64,000 nucleotides of DNA from Pelagimonas sp. (GTDB taxonomy: Bacteria > Pseudomonadota > Alphaproteobacteria > Rhodobacterales > Rhodobacteraceae): positions 248,001-312,000 of the forward strand of contig JAOASD010000004.1 of assembly GCA_025210265.1 (NCBI GenBank). Direction: 5' to 3'. Made by a program: the position numbers and the translations under genes. Positions 1 to 9,054 of this stretch are shown piece after piece. How positions within the stretch are numbered: position 1 is the stretch's first letter; every line of letters starts with the position of its first letter. Below the pieces are notes generated by a model. It searched no databases. It saw only the letters and a program-made list of their open reading frames with translations, and was not told where the DNA came from.

Positions 1-1411
1 CAAAGATCAGCGTGACCGGCAACATGCCCATGAACTGCCCAGGCACACCGGGCCAGAACAGCATTGGCAAAAACGCACAAAGCGTTGTCGCGGTGGAGCT
101 GACCACAGGCCAGAACATGCGCTTGGCCGCCTCGACATAGGCATGCATCGGGCCAACGCCATCCTTGATGCGCTTATCGGCATATTCGACCACCACGATC
201 GCACCATCCACCAGCATCCCCACCGCAAGGATCAGACCGAACATCACGATGTTGGAAATCGTCACGCCCATCAGCGCCAGCAGCAGGAAACACAGCAGGA
301 AAGAGGTCGGAATGGCAAAGCCCACCAGCAGCGCAGGCCGCGTGCCAAGCGCGCCCAGCACAACGATCATCACCAGCGCGATGGCAGTCAGGACCGAGCC
401 CTCAAGCTGGCTGACCATTTCCTTGACCTGGCGGCTTTGATCGTTGCTGTCGCCCACATCCATCACCGCGCGCAGCTCATCGGGCCAGCTGGCCTCGGCC
501 TCGGCGATCACCGCGCGCACGGCGGCGGCGGTGTCGATGATGTTGAAGCCCTTGCGCTTGACGACCTGCAGCGCCACGGTCTGTTCACCGTTGAACCGGG
601 CCGTGCCGACGCGGTCTTCGAATGTCAGGTTGATCGTCGCCAGATCGCCCAGCGTCACAACCCGGTCGCCATTCACCTTGACCGGCAGGTCATAGACATC
701 GCGCGCATCGTCGAAACTGGACGGGATCTTGACCGCAAAGCTGCCCTGATCGCTTTCGACCTCGCCCGCGGCGATCAACTGGTTGTTGTTCTGCACAACC
801 GTGATCAATTCGCCCGCGGTGACGTTGTAGCTTTCGAGTTTCAGCGGGTCGATCACGACCTCCAGCATCTCGTCGCGATTGCCCGCGATCCCGGCCTCCA
901 GCACGGATTCAAGGGATTCGATCCGGTCCTGCAGATCCTTGGCCACACGGGCCATGGTGCGTTCGGGCACCGGGCCGGTCAGGTTGACGATGATGATGGG
1001 AAATTCGCTGAAATTGATCTCGTTGATCGAATATTTTTCGGCCCCATCGGGAAAGAGCGCCTCGGCGGTGTTCATCGCCTCGCGCACATCGGCCATGATC
1101 TTGGTCTTGTCCCAGCCAAATTCAAATTCCAGCGCCACACCGGCATAGCCTTCGGCGGCGGTGGCGCTCATCCGGTCCAGACCGTCCAGATCCGACAGCT
1201 CGGTCTCCATCGGTTTGACCAGCAGAGTTTCCGCATCCGCCGCGCTGATGCCGGGGAAGGGGACCGACACGAACAGCGCCGGGATCTCGATATCCGGTTC
1301 GCCCTCTTTGGGCAGCGAGATATAGGAATAGCCGCCCACAATCAGCGAAAGCACGATAAAGGCGATGATCATTCGGGCGCGTTCTGCGGCCCAGTCGACG
1401 ATGCCGGTCAT
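1..1411 (-). CDS. RND efflux transporter, inner-membrane pump subunit (partial, 5' part only)
   Basis: The first about 470 residues of a hydrophobe/amphiphile efflux RND pump are visible; the C-terminal half lies beyond the window edge. The translation starts MTGIVDWAAERARMIIAFIV, giving TM1, followed by the periplasmic porter domain (LPKEGEPDIEIP, FPGISAADAE, NINEINFSEFP-like region) and then the TM2-TM4 block with GMLVDGAIVVVEY, typical of AcrB/MexB-like TM4. The ATG at 1411 overlaps the stop of the upstream adaptor gene (ATGA), so the two are translationally coupled. It should export toxic or amphiphilic compounds with the adaptor and an outer-membrane factor that is not in the window. Family call is secure; substrate is unknown. 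Confidence 0.93.
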   Translation of the reverse strand, partial: MTGIVDWAAERARMIIAFIVLSLIVGGYSYISLPKEGEPDIEIPALFVSVPFPGISAADAETLLVKPMETELSDLDGLDRMSATAAEGYAGVALEFEFGWDKTKIMADVREAMNTAEALFPDGAEKYSINEINFSEFPIIIVNLTGPVPERTMARVAKDLQDRIESLESVLEAGIAGNRDEMLEVVIDPLKLESYNVTAGELITVVQNNNQLIAAGEVESDQGSFAVKIPSSFDDARDVYDLPVKVNGDRVVTLGDLATINLTFEDRVGTARFNGEQTVALQVVKRKGFNIIDTAAAVRAVIAEAEASWPDELRAVMDVGDSNDQSRQVKEMVSQLEGSVLTAIALVMIVVLGALGTRPALLVGFAIPTSFLLCFLLLALMGVTISNIVMFGLILAVGMLVDGAIVVVEYADKRIKDGVGPMHAYVEAAKRMFWPVVSSTATTLCAFLPMLFWPGVPGQFMGMLPVTLIF

Positions 1412-2994
1412 TGAACGACCTCCTCATAGACCGGCGTGACCGCCACGCCATCGGTGACATATTCCTGGCCGACCGTGATGATCGACACCTCGTCGGGCAG
1501 GCCAGTCACCAGCATCCCCGCAGGGGTGTCGCGCAGCACGGTGACGGGCAAAAACGCCGCCAGACTGTCCGCATCCACACTGCGAATGCCCAGCTTGCCT
1601 TCGTTGTTCAGGGTCAGCGCCGATTGCGGCACCAGATGCGCCGGAGCGCCTTCGGCCTCGATGGCGATTTCGGCGGTCTGGCCATCGCGGATCGACAGAT
1701 CGTCATTGGCGACCTCCAGTTCCACGCGGAAGGTGCGCGTCACCGGGTCCGAGCTGCGCGACACAAAGCTGACACGCCCGGTCACTTCGCGCCCATCCAC
1801 CAGACGGGCCCCGGCCAGGGCGTCCAGCCGCACACGGGACACATCGGTTTCGGGCACAAAGCCGACGATCTTGATCGGGTTCAGCTGGATCACCGTGGCG
1901 CAGGCGCTGCCGGGTTGCAGCAGCGCGCCCAGTTCCGCCGTGTCGGTTTCCAGCAGCCCGGCAAAGGGCGCGTGAATGCCCAGCCGTTCGATTTCTTTTT
2001 CCGCCGAGGCAATCCCAGCCTCGGCCGAGCTGATGCCCGAGGCGGCGTTCTCCGTCCCCGCTTTGGCGCTTTGCACCCCGGCCAGCGCGCCTTCCAGTGC
2101 GGCTTCGGCGGAAATGGCGGCGGCATGGGCGCCTTCTAGCTGGCTGAGCGCGGATTGCACGGCGGCATCGGCGGATTGCACATTGCTGCGCGCGGTTTCG
2201 ATCCCGGCGCGGGCATTTTCGATCTGGCTGCGGGCGGCCTGCAGCTGGGCCAGTGCGCTTTCATGAGTGGCCTCGGTGGAGGCCAGGCGGGTCTGGCTGG
2301 CAAAACCGTCACGGGCCAGTTCGCGCGCCGCCTGCAGGTTGATTTCGGCCTCTTTGACACGGGCCTGTGCTTCGACCTGACGGGCTTCGGCCTCGGGGAG
2401 GCGGGCCTCGGCCTCTTTCAGACGGGCCTGCGCGGCGGGCACCCCGGCGCGGGCCTGCATCAGCGCGGCCTCGGCGGCGGGAATATTGGCGCGGGCTTCG
2501 GTGATGCGCGCGCGGGCGGCGGGCAGCTGCGCTTCGGCTTCGGCCAGACGGGCGCGGGCCTCGGGCAGGCGGGATTTGGCCTCGGCCAGCTGAGCGGCGG
2601 CCTCCTGCAAGGACACATTGCGGGTGCCGACATCAATTTCACACATCAATTGACCAGCCTCGACAAAAGCCCCCCGGCGCAGCGGTTCGCCGATGATCTT
2701 GCCCGAGGTTTCGGCGCGGATTTCAACCTGGCGCAGGGCTTCGGTTTCGCCACGCAGCACCACGGCGCTGTCGACCTCGCGCGCGACGCTGCGCATGGCC
2801 ATGACGCGCACGCCTTTGATCGGCTGGGTCTCGGCCTCGGGGGCTGCGGCCTGGGTCAGGGGTTCGCTGTCTGCGACCGGGGCTGCGTCCTCCTCTCCGG
2901 CCCCGACCCAGCCCATCAGGGTTTCGCGTTCAAGCACCAAAATCAAAAGAAACAGCGTCACCAAAGCGGCGGTCACGATAGGAAAAATGCGCAT
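1408..2994 (-). CDS. RND efflux periplasmic adaptor (membrane fusion protein) with very long coiled-coil hairpin
   Basis: About 528 residues. An N-terminal membrane anchor (MRIFPIVTAALVTLFLLILV) is followed by an acidic linker, the first lipoyl half (ETSGKIIGEPLRRGAFVEAG), a hairpin of about residues 126-337, the second lipoyl half (IHAPFAGLLETDTAELGALL) and beta-barrel/membrane-proximal domains. The hairpin is made of near-perfect heptads with L/I/V in every seventh position (for example PEARARL, AEAEAQL, KEAEARL), about 12 going up and 13 coming down. This makes the protein much longer than the usual 370-400 residues. The ATG at 2994 is chosen because it starts the anchor; longer reading frames run through non-coding leader. 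It is coupled to the downstream pump gene. Confidence 0.9.
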   Translation of the reverse strand: MRIFPIVTAALVTLFLLILVLERETLMGWVGAGEEDAAPVADSEPLTQAAAPEAETQPIKGVRVMAMRSVAREVDSAVVLRGETEALRQVEIRAETSGKIIGEPLRRGAFVEAGQLMCEIDVGTRNVSLQEAAAQLAEAKSRLPEARARLAEAEAQLPAARARITEARANIPAAEAALMQARAGVPAAQARLKEAEARLPEAEARQVEAQARVKEAEINLQAARELARDGFASQTRLASTEATHESALAQLQAARSQIENARAGIETARSNVQSADAAVQSALSQLEGAHAAAISAEAALEGALAGVQSAKAGTENAASGISSAEAGIASAEKEIERLGIHAPFAGLLETDTAELGALLQPGSACATVIQLNPIKIVGFVPETDVSRVRLDALAGARLVDGREVTGRVSFVSRSSDPVTRTFRVELEVANDDLSIRDGQTAEIAIEAEGAPAHLVPQSALTLNNEGKLGIRSVDADSLAAFLPVTVLRDTPAGMLVTGLPDEVSIITVGQEYVTDGVAVTPVYEEVVQ

Positions 2995-3551
2995 GTCTTG
3001 CGTCCGTCTTCTGTTGTCGCCGCGCAGCTTTGGCGCCGCCGATCTGTCCATCCTGTACCGCCGGATCGTGGCGTCCGGTCGGTGGTTCGCGGGCGTTTTG
3101 CCCCTTAAGTGCCGGGCCGGTCTGTGGCGGCCCGCGGTCTGTTTCGACCCGGCCAGCGGCCCGGTCTGTTGGTCTGGGGGCGTTGCAGCCCGTTCTTTCG
3201 GTGGCCCGATCCACCGCTTTTTGGCTGCGTTCGTGTCACCGTCCGGGGCGGTGCCGAGGGCCTTGACCTTGCGTCCGATCCAATGGGACGTTGGGTCACT
3301 AACCTGAACTGTTTGGTTCAGACTAGGGGCGGCGACCCGCCTGTTCAAGGGCGGGGAGGGGCGATCCTTGCCAAATCTACATCGAATCTACGCATCCACA
3401 GCCCGATCTGGATCAGAATCATGGCGGATTCTTGCCCGAAATCGCGCGGTTTCCAGCCTTGGCACGCCTTGGCCCGTTCGCTAGAAGGTGGCAGACCGAC
3501 CATGTGTCGGCGCGCAGACATCGCGCGCGAGTTCAATTTCAGGGGGCCTGC
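2995..3551. other. Divergent intergenic region between efflux operon and yfgM-like gene
   Basis: 557 bases without a convincing gene. Overlapping open frames on both strands have no family resemblance and cross the promoter region. The stretch should hold the promoters of the minus-strand efflux operon and of the plus-strand yfgM-bamB-der cluster. The only structured element I see is the inverted repeat at 3304-3321. Confidence 0.6.
3304..3321. promoter_or_regulatory. Candidate repressor operator of the efflux operon
   Basis: CTGAAC-N6-GTTCAG is a perfect 6-bp inverted repeat with a 6-bp spacer in the divergent promoter region. TetR-family efflux repressors commonly bind operators of this shape. 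No regulator gene is in the window, so the assignment is inference. Confidence 0.35.
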
Positions 3552-4223
3552 ATGAGCAATCCGGAAAGTTTCATCGACGAGGTCAGCGAAGAGGTCCGCC
3601 GCGACCGGGTGTTTGGCGTGATGAAACGCTATGGCTGGATCGGTGTTCTGGTGGTGCTGGGCATTGTTGGCGGCACGGGCTGGCGCGAATATAGCCGGGC
3701 GCAGGAACAGGCCAGCGCCCAGGCGTTTGGCGATGCCATGCTGGACGCGCTTGAGGTCGAGGCCGGGCAGGGCCGTGTGGATGCGCTGGAAGGGATCACT
3801 GCGCCGGGCGTGTCCGGGGATGCGGTGCTGCAGATGCTGATCGCTGCTGAGGAATCCGGCAATGAGGACGGCGCTGCCGCTGCTGCGCGCCTGCAGGCGC
3901 TGGCCGCGAACACGGCGTTGCCGCAGATCTATCGCCAGATTGCCAGCTATAAGGCCCTGACCCGCTCGGATGCGGGGCTGGATGCGGATACCCGTCGTGC
4001 GGGCTTTGAGGCGTTGGCCGTGCCGGGCCAGCCGCTGCGCCTGCTGGCAGAGGAACAGCTGGCCCTGATCGAGATCGAAACCGGCGCGCGCGATGCCGCG
4101 CTGACCCGCCTGCGCGCCATTGCGCAGGATGCAGAGGCCACAGCGGGCTTGCGCCGCCGCGCCTCTCAGTTGATTGTGTCTTTGGGCGGCACGTTGGACG
4201 GTGTTGCGGTTCAGGACAGCTGA
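3552..4223 (+). CDS. YfgM-like periplasmic TPR protein (TPR_21 family)
   Basis: 223 residues. A short cytoplasmic N-terminus (MSNPESFIDEVSEEVRRDRV) precedes one transmembrane helix (about residues 25-45) and an alanine-rich helical periplasmic part that fits TPR_21/YfgM-like proteins. YfgM in enterobacteria is a SecYEG ancillary protein linked to periplasmic chaperones. Its place directly before bamB and der matches the conserved yfgM-bamB-der order and supports the call. The ATG at 3552 was chosen because it begins the conserved N-terminus; the upstream in-frame extension is arginine-rich non-coding sequence. Confidence 0.82.
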   Translation: MSNPESFIDEVSEEVRRDRVFGVMKRYGWIGVLVVLGIVGGTGWREYSRAQEQASAQAFGDAMLDALEVEAGQGRVDALEGITAPGVSGDAVLQMLIAAEESGNEDGAAAAARLQALAANTALPQIYRQIASYKALTRSDAGLDADTRRAGFEALAVPGQPLRLLAEEQLALIEIETGARDAALTRLRAIAQDAEATAGLRRRASQLIVSLGGTLDGVAVQDS

Positions 4224-4296
4224 GCCACAAGGGTAAGGTAGATGCGCAGGCCGGGTCTGTCCGCGCCGCGCAGTATGGGGCAAAAGGGGCAGAAAG

Positions 4297-5640
4297 ATGC
4301 GTCGCACGGCAAAAAATTACGGGATGCTGGGATTGGTTGGCGCGCTGGCTCTGATGGGCTGCGAGCGTGAGGATCCTGTGCTGACAGGCGAACGGCTGGA
4401 TGTGCGCGATGTGTTGCAGACCCGGTTGAATGCCGCAGACACAGCAGCCGGGTTTGAGGGGCCGCGCGCCATTTCCCTGCCCGCACAGGCCAGCAATGAC
4501 GACTGGGCGCAAAGCCCGGTCTCGCCGCATATGCGCACGACTCACGCGGCGTTTTCCGGTCAGTTCCAGCCGGTTTTCAGCGTGGGGATCGGCGCAGGTG
4601 ACAGCCGCCGGGCCCGTCTGAATGCTGATCCGGTTGCGAGGGCTGGGCGCATTTTCACCCTGGACAGCGCGCATCGCATACAGGCCACCGGCACGGATGG
4701 CAGCGTATTGTGGAGCCGCGATTTGACCCCGCCGCGTGACAATGACACCGAAGCGCAGGGCGGCGGTCTGGCGATCGGCGCGGATGCGCTTTACGTCGCC
4801 ACGGGCTTTGGCACGCTGAGCGCGCTGAACCCCGAAACCGGGGCCGAGATCTGGAGCCAGCGTCTGGGCAACACCGCCACCGGCGCGCCCTCGCTGCGTG
4901 ACGGGGTGCTGTATGTGCTGGCCGGGGATCAGACCGGCTGGGCGCTGGAGGCCGATACGGGCCGCATTCGCTGGCAGACCGACGGTGTGGGTGACAGCAA
5001 CAATGTCGCGGGGGCTCCGGCTCCGGCGATTGGCCCGAAACGGGTGATTTTCTCGTCCGGGACGGGGGGGCTGCAGGCGGTGTTCCGCCAGGGCGGTCTG
5101 CGCCTGTGGAATGCGGACCTGCTGGGGCGGCGCAATGGCGTGGCGCTGGCCGGGATTGATGATGTGACCGGCGATCCGTTGATCGCGGGGAATGTGGTCT
5201 ATGCGGGCAACCATTCGGGTCGCTTTGTGGCGCTGGATCTGGCCAGCGGCGAACGCCTGTGGACCGCGCGCGAAGGCGCGCTTGGCCCGGCCTGGCCTGT
5301 GGGTGATTCGGTGTTCTTTGTGTCGGACCGTAACCAGCTGCTGCGCCTTGACGCTGCCACGGGCGACCGGATCTGGGCCGCGGATCTGCCGGGCTATGTG
5401 CCGACCCGGCGCAACCCGTCCAAGCGCCGTGATGTGGCCTTTGCCAATCTGGGGCCGATTCTGGCCGGGGGCCGTTTGATCGTGGCGGGCTCTGACGGGA
5501 TGCTGCGGGCCTTTGACCCCGAAAGCGGCGCGCAGGTGGCGCAGGTCGACATCCCCGGCGGCGCGACGACCCGCCCGATCGTGGCAAATGGCACGCTGTA
5601 TGTCGTGTCGACCAAGGGCGTGCTGCACGCATTCCGCTAA
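4297..5640 (+). CDS. bamB: Outer membrane protein assembly factor BamB (lipoprotein)
   Basis: 447 residues. A lipoprotein signal ends in LALMGC with the acylated cysteine at residue 22. The rest is an eight-blade PQQ-like beta-propeller with recurring blade motifs such as LSALNPETGAEIWSQRLGN, YVLAGDQTGWALEADTGRI and FVALDLASGERLWTA. BamB is a periplasm-facing lipoprotein of the BAM complex that helps insert beta-barrel proteins. It lies 73 bp after the yfgM-like gene and just upstream of der, its usual neighbour. Length is slightly above the E. coli protein, as is common in Rhodobacterales. Confidence 0.93.
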   Translation: MRRTAKNYGMLGLVGALALMGCEREDPVLTGERLDVRDVLQTRLNAADTAAGFEGPRAISLPAQASNDDWAQSPVSPHMRTTHAAFSGQFQPVFSVGIGAGDSRRARLNADPVARAGRIFTLDSAHRIQATGTDGSVLWSRDLTPPRDNDTEAQGGGLAIGADALYVATGFGTLSALNPETGAEIWSQRLGNTATGAPSLRDGVLYVLAGDQTGWALEADTGRIRWQTDGVGDSNNVAGAPAPAIGPKRVIFSSGTGGLQAVFRQGGLRLWNADLLGRRNGVALAGIDDVTGDPLIAGNVVYAGNHSGRFVALDLASGERLWTAREGALGPAWPVGDSVFFVSDRNQLLRLDAATGDRIWAADLPGYVPTRRNPSKRRDVAFANLGPILAGGRLIVAGSDGMLRAFDPESGAQVAQVDIPGGATTRPIVANGTLYVVSTKGVLHAFR

Positions 5641-5748
5641 GCGGGCGGGCAGCCCTGCATACCGCGCCGGGCCGCCTTGCATAAATTCTGGTGGCCCATG
5701 GCGCATAAATGCGCTAAGCCGCGCCTCTGATACGCGGAGCCCGGCGCT

Positions 5749-7239
5749 ATGTCCTTTTCCCTTGCCATTGTTGGCCGCCCCAATGTGGGCAAATCGACCT
5801 TGTTCAATCGCCTTGTCGGCAAGCGCCTTGCGCTGGTGGATGACCAGCCTGGCGTGACCCGTGACCTGCGCGAAGGGCAGGGGCGTCTGGGCGATCTGCG
5901 CTTTACCGTGATCGACACGGCGGGTCTGGAAAACGAGACCGACGATTCGCTGCCCGCCCGTATGCGCCGCCTGACAGAGCGCGGCGTGGACATGGCGGAT
6001 GTCTGTTTGTTCCTGATTGATGCGCGCGCCGGGATCCTGCCTGATGACCGCGTGTTTGCGGAAATCCTGCGCCGCCGCGCCAAACATGTGATCCTTTGTG
6101 CCAACAAGGCCGAGGGCTCTGCCGCCGATGCCGGTGTTATGGAAGCCTACGAACTGGGTCTGGGCGATCCGCTGCGCCTGTCCGCTGAACATGGCGAGGG
6201 GATGCCGGATCTGTACAGCGCGCTGATGCCGTTGGCCGATGAGTTCGACAAGCGCGCGGCTTCTGAGGCGCCGGAAACCGACATTGCCCTGCCCGAAGTC
6301 GCCGAGGGCGACGAAGACGCGGAACTGCCCGCCTACCCGATGCCGACGCAGTCAAAACCGCTGCAAATCGCCGTGGTGGGGCGCCCGAATGCGGGCAAAT
6401 CCACGCTGGTCAACCAGATCCTTGGCGAAGACCGCCTGCTGACCGGCCCCGAGGCCGGGATTACCCGCGATGCGATCTCGGTTTCGCTGGACTGGGGCGG
6501 TGTGCCGATGCGGATCTTTGACACCGCCGGGATGCGCAAGCGCGCCAAGGTGCAGGAAAAGCTGGAAAAACTCTCGGTCTCTGACGGCATCCGCGCGGTC
6601 AAATTTGCCGAGGTCGTGGTGGTCCTGCTCGACGCTGCGATCCCGTTCGAAACCCAGGATCTGAAAATCGCCGATCTGGCCGAGCGCGAAGGCCGCGCCG
6701 TGATCGTGGCGGTGAATAAATGGGATATCGAGGACGAAAAGCAGGAAAAACTGCGCGATCTGAAAGAGGCGTTTGAGCGGCTGCTGCCACAGCTGCGCGG
6801 TGCACCTTTGGTCACGGTGTCGGCGCGCACCGGGCGCGGCATGGACCGGCTGCAGGCCGCGATCATGAAGGCCTATGACGTGTGGAACCGCCGCATCCCG
6901 ACCGGCCAGCTGAATCGCTGGCTGGATCAGATGATCGAGCGCCACCCGCCGCCCGCCCCCAATGGTCGCCGGATCAAGCTGCGCTACATGACGCAGGCCA
7001 AAACCCGTCCGCCGGGTTTTGTGGTCATGTGCTCGCTTCCCGACAAATTGCCCGAAAGCTATTCTCGCTATCTTGTCAACGGCTTGCGCGAGGACTTTGA
7101 CATGCCCGGCACGCCGATCCGCCTGACCATGCGCGGGCAGGGCGACAAGAACCCCTATAAGGGGCGCAAGAAAAAGAATGCCGGCGCGCTGAAAAAGCAC
7201 AAGCGCAGCTTGCAGGGCAAGCAGGGCGGCGAACTCTGA
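5749..7239 (+). CDS. der: Ribosome assembly GTPase Der (EngA)
   Basis: 496 residues with two tandem GTPase domains. The first has G1 GRPNVGKST (residues 9-17), DTAG and NKAE-type motifs. The second has G1 GRPNAGKST (211-219), DTAGM and NKWD. A KH-like C-terminal domain follows, with [16 protein letters not shown] and [10 protein letters not shown]. An acidic linker separates the two G domains. Der acts in 50S ribosomal subunit maturation. It is complete and of family-typical length, and it ends the conserved yfgM-bamB-der cluster. Confidence 0.97.
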   Translation: MSFSLAIVGRPNVGKSTLFNRLVGKRLALVDDQPGVTRDLREGQGRLGDLRFTVIDTAGLENETDDSLPARMRRLTERGVDMADVCLFLIDARAGILPDDRVFAEILRRRAKHVILCANKAEGSAADAGVMEAYELGLGDPLRLSAEHGEGMPDLYSALMPLADEFDKRAASEAPETDIALPEVAEGDEDAELPAYPMPTQSKPLQIAVVGRPNAGKSTLVNQILGEDRLLTGPEAGITRDAISVSLDWGGVPMRIFDTAGMRKRAKVQEKLEKLSVSDGIRAVKFAEVVVVLLDAAIPFETQDLKIADLAEREGRAVIVAVNKWDIEDEKQEKLRDLKEAFERLLPQLRGAPLVTVSARTGRGMDRLQAAIMKAYDVWNRRIPTGQLNRWLDQMIERHPPPAPNGRRIKLRYMTQAKTRPPGFVVMCSLPDKLPESYSRYLVNGLREDFDMPGTPIRLTMRGQGDKNPYKGRKKKNAGALKKHKRSLQGKQGGEL

Positions 7240-7250
7240 TATTCTGGAGC

Positions 7251-7309
7251 GGTGGGTTATAAACCCACCCTACGGCGCGGATTTGGGTAAGGTGGGTTTG
7301 CAACCCACC
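7251..7309. repeat. Pair of GGTGGGTT-type palindromic repeats
   Basis: Two 19-bp palindromes, at 7251-7269 and 7291-7309, share the arms GGTGGGTT and AACCCACC around a 3-base centre. The first is followed by CTAC. The same element recurs at 34119-34137, also followed by CTAC. They lie just after der and may form hairpins or act as a transcription end, but they look like members of a dispersed extragenic palindrome family. Confidence 0.7.
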
Positions 7310-7323
7310 GCCTGCGCTGCCGG

Positions 7324-7671
7324 TTATTGCGCACGTACGGCCCGTTCAAACGCATAGCCATCATCCCAGGTGCCATGCAGCACGCCTCCGGGCATGGTGA
7401 CATAGACGAACGGCGCCTGACCCGGCGACCATTGGATTTCCAGCACCCGTCCCTCTAGCGCGCCATAGCCTGAATAGCGGGTGTTCCCCACATTCCAGTC
7501 TGCGGTGATGGTTTCGCCCTCCTGTGCCAGAACCAGCTGGCCGGAATAGGGGGATCCGTCTGCGTTGCGCCCTTCGACCAGGTAATTTCCGCTCAGATCC
7601 GCACCAAGCGCGTAGAGCGGGGTGGCGGCCAGAAACAAGGCGGTTCCAAGGGGCAGAGTGAATGCGCGCAT
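7324..7671 (-). CDS. Small exported protein of unknown function
   Basis: 115 residues if started at the ATG at 7671. A cleavable signal peptide is visible (MRAFTLPLGTALFLAATPLY, cleavage near ALGA). The mature part is a short beta-rich domain with repeated G-x-Y/W features (SGNYLVEGRNADG, YSGYGALEGRVLEI, HGTWDDGYAFERAV). This looks like a small lipocalin-like or avidin-like sheet, but I cannot assign a family. A longer frame upstream would place the signal peptide internally, so the shorter start is preferred. It stands alone between der and the TspO-like gene. Confidence 0.65.
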   Translation of the reverse strand: MRAFTLPLGTALFLAATPLYALGADLSGNYLVEGRNADGSPYSGQLVLAQEGETITADWNVGNTRYSGYGALEGRVLEIQWSPGQAPFVYVTMPGGVLHGTWDDGYAFERAVRAQ

Positions 7672-7780
7672 GACGGTGTGTCTTTCGTCGAAAATATGGA
7701 CGAAGCTACCCGTGACGCTAAGTTGAGGCAACAGGAAAGTCTTTGGGTTGAGCAATCGCCGGTGTTTTCGCCGATGGCGA

Positions 7781-8497
7781 TTATTCCGTATCGGTGGCGC
7801 GCAGGCCAAGGATGGCGATGATACCAAGGATCGACAGCCCGCTGACCGCCGCGTTGAACGGGTGCGAATTGGCCACGATCACAGCGATCAGCGCCCAGAC
7901 CACGGTCAACCCATATTCCGGCGCGCGGTGCAGCCGGTATTGCATCACCAGTGTGATCGCCAGTGCAACGGACAGGGCCAGCAGGGCCGCAGGGCTGGGG
8001 GGCAGCCAGCCATGGCCACCCAGAACAACGCCGGTTGATACGCAGGAGGCCGCGCTCAGCCACCCGGCATAGATCGCCACGGGGGTCTGCTGCCACCAGC
8101 GATCCGTGTCGCCCACGCGAAACAGCGCCAGCAGGGCAAAGCCCAGCATCGCCCAGATCAGCAGGGTCGCGCCGACAGGCGAAATATTGGCCAGCCCGAT
8201 CCAGCCAATCCCCAGCACAAGGCTGGCGAAAAGCGGCGGGCGCATGGCGGCCCAATCGCTGTCAGAGGCGCGGCGCAGCAGGCCAAACCCGGTGCCCGCG
8301 ATCAGCCAGATGTAAATCAGCCCCCAGATCGAAAACGCATAGCCCGCAGGCACCACCGGCGGGTCATTCACCAGTACCGGGAATTGCGCGGCGTCATAGC
8401 CGCCAAACCCGCCGCTGAACCAGGGCGCGGCGGCAAAGGCCAGCGCCGCCAGCGTGCAGGCCAGCGCCCACAGCCTGTTCTGCCAGGCGTCGCTCAT
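7781..8497 (-). CDS. TspO/MBR-like membrane protein
   Basis: 238 residues with about seven hydrophobic segments. The stretch PPVVPAGYAFSIWGLIYIWL resembles the conserved P-x-G-x-x-F-x-x-x-W core of TspO/MBR (tryptophan-rich sensory) proteins, and a repeat of tryptophan-rich helices follows. It is longer than classic five-helix TspO (about 160 residues), so it belongs to an extended relative whose ligand is unknown. Its ATG overlaps the stop of the upstream Nudix gene by a few bases, so the two are probably cotranscribed with serS. Confidence 0.7.
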   Translation of the reverse strand: MSDAWQNRLWALACTLAALAFAAAPWFSGGFGGYDAAQFPVLVNDPPVVPAGYAFSIWGLIYIWLIAGTGFGLLRRASDSDWAAMRPPLFASLVLGIGWIGLANISPVGATLLIWAMLGFALLALFRVGDTDRWWQQTPVAIYAGWLSAASCVSTGVVLGGHGWLPPSPAALLALSVALAITLVMQYRLHRAPEYGLTVVWALIAVIVANSHPFNAAVSGLSILGIIAILGLRATDTE

Positions 8498-9054
8498 GCG
8501 GGGGCCTCGCTGGTCAGATGGCCAAGCGCCTGCATCTTGGCCACAAAACGCGCCAGTTGCGGTTCCGCCCCATCACGAGGCAAGTCAGGCAGATCATACC
8601 AGCGGATGCTGTGAAATTCGCCGGGATCCCAGTCATAGGCCCGGTCCGGGTCGCCGCGCAGCAAGAACCACAGGGACATGTCGCGATGCGGGCGCGGGGC
8701 GGTTGTGCGCTGCAGGGTCAGGAAAACGGGGATCTCGCTGATCAGATCCGCCTCGGTCCCCAGCTCCTCCAGCATTTCACGCCGCGCCGCCTGCAGCGGT
8801 GTTTCGCCGGGATCTACATGGCCACCCGGAGGCAGCCACAGCCCGGATTTGCGGTGATCCACCAGCAACAGCCGTCGCCCATCGGTGATCGCCAGATAGC
8901 TGACCAGATGCGGGTCGGGGCGGTCCGGTTCGACGCGGATCAGATCCGCGCCGCTTTGGATCAGCGCCAGCGCCTCGGCCGTGTCACGTGCCTCTTGCGC
9001 GTCCCCTTTGGGGATCGCGCGCAGCACATCTGCAAGGCCGGGGCTTTGGCTCAT
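8494..9054 (-). CDS. Nudix hydrolase
   Basis: 186 residues. A complete Nudix box is visible in [20 protein letters not shown] followed by LEELG, carrying the REx2EE metal-binding core. These enzymes hydrolyse nucleoside diphosphates linked to another moiety; the substrate cannot be read here. The gene overlaps both neighbours by 4 bp (stop of the serS side at 9051 and start of the TspO-like gene at 8497), indicating an operon serS-nudix-tspO-like on the minus strand. Possible roles include clearing damaged nucleotides. Confidence 0.88.
   Translation of the reverse strand: MSQSPGLADVLRAIPKGDAQEARDTAEALALIQSGADLIRVEPDRPDPHLVSYLAITDGRRLLLVDHRKSGLWLPPGGHVDPGETPLQAARREMLEELGTEADLISEIPVFLTLQRTTAPRPHRDMSLWFLLRGDPDRAYDWDPGEFHSIRWYDLPDLPRDGAEPQLARFVAKMQALGHLTSEAPA

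Noticed and set aside
2995-3348. N-terminal extension of the efflux adaptor to a start at 3348
   Set aside because: It would put 118 basic, low-complexity residues before the membrane anchor and run through the operator-like palindrome.
3796-6192. A 798-residue open frame antisense to yfgM-like, bamB and der
   Set aside because: It is the shadow of well-supported genes in high-GC DNA: its composition is rich in His, Arg, Gln and Pro with no domain, and it crosses three genes.
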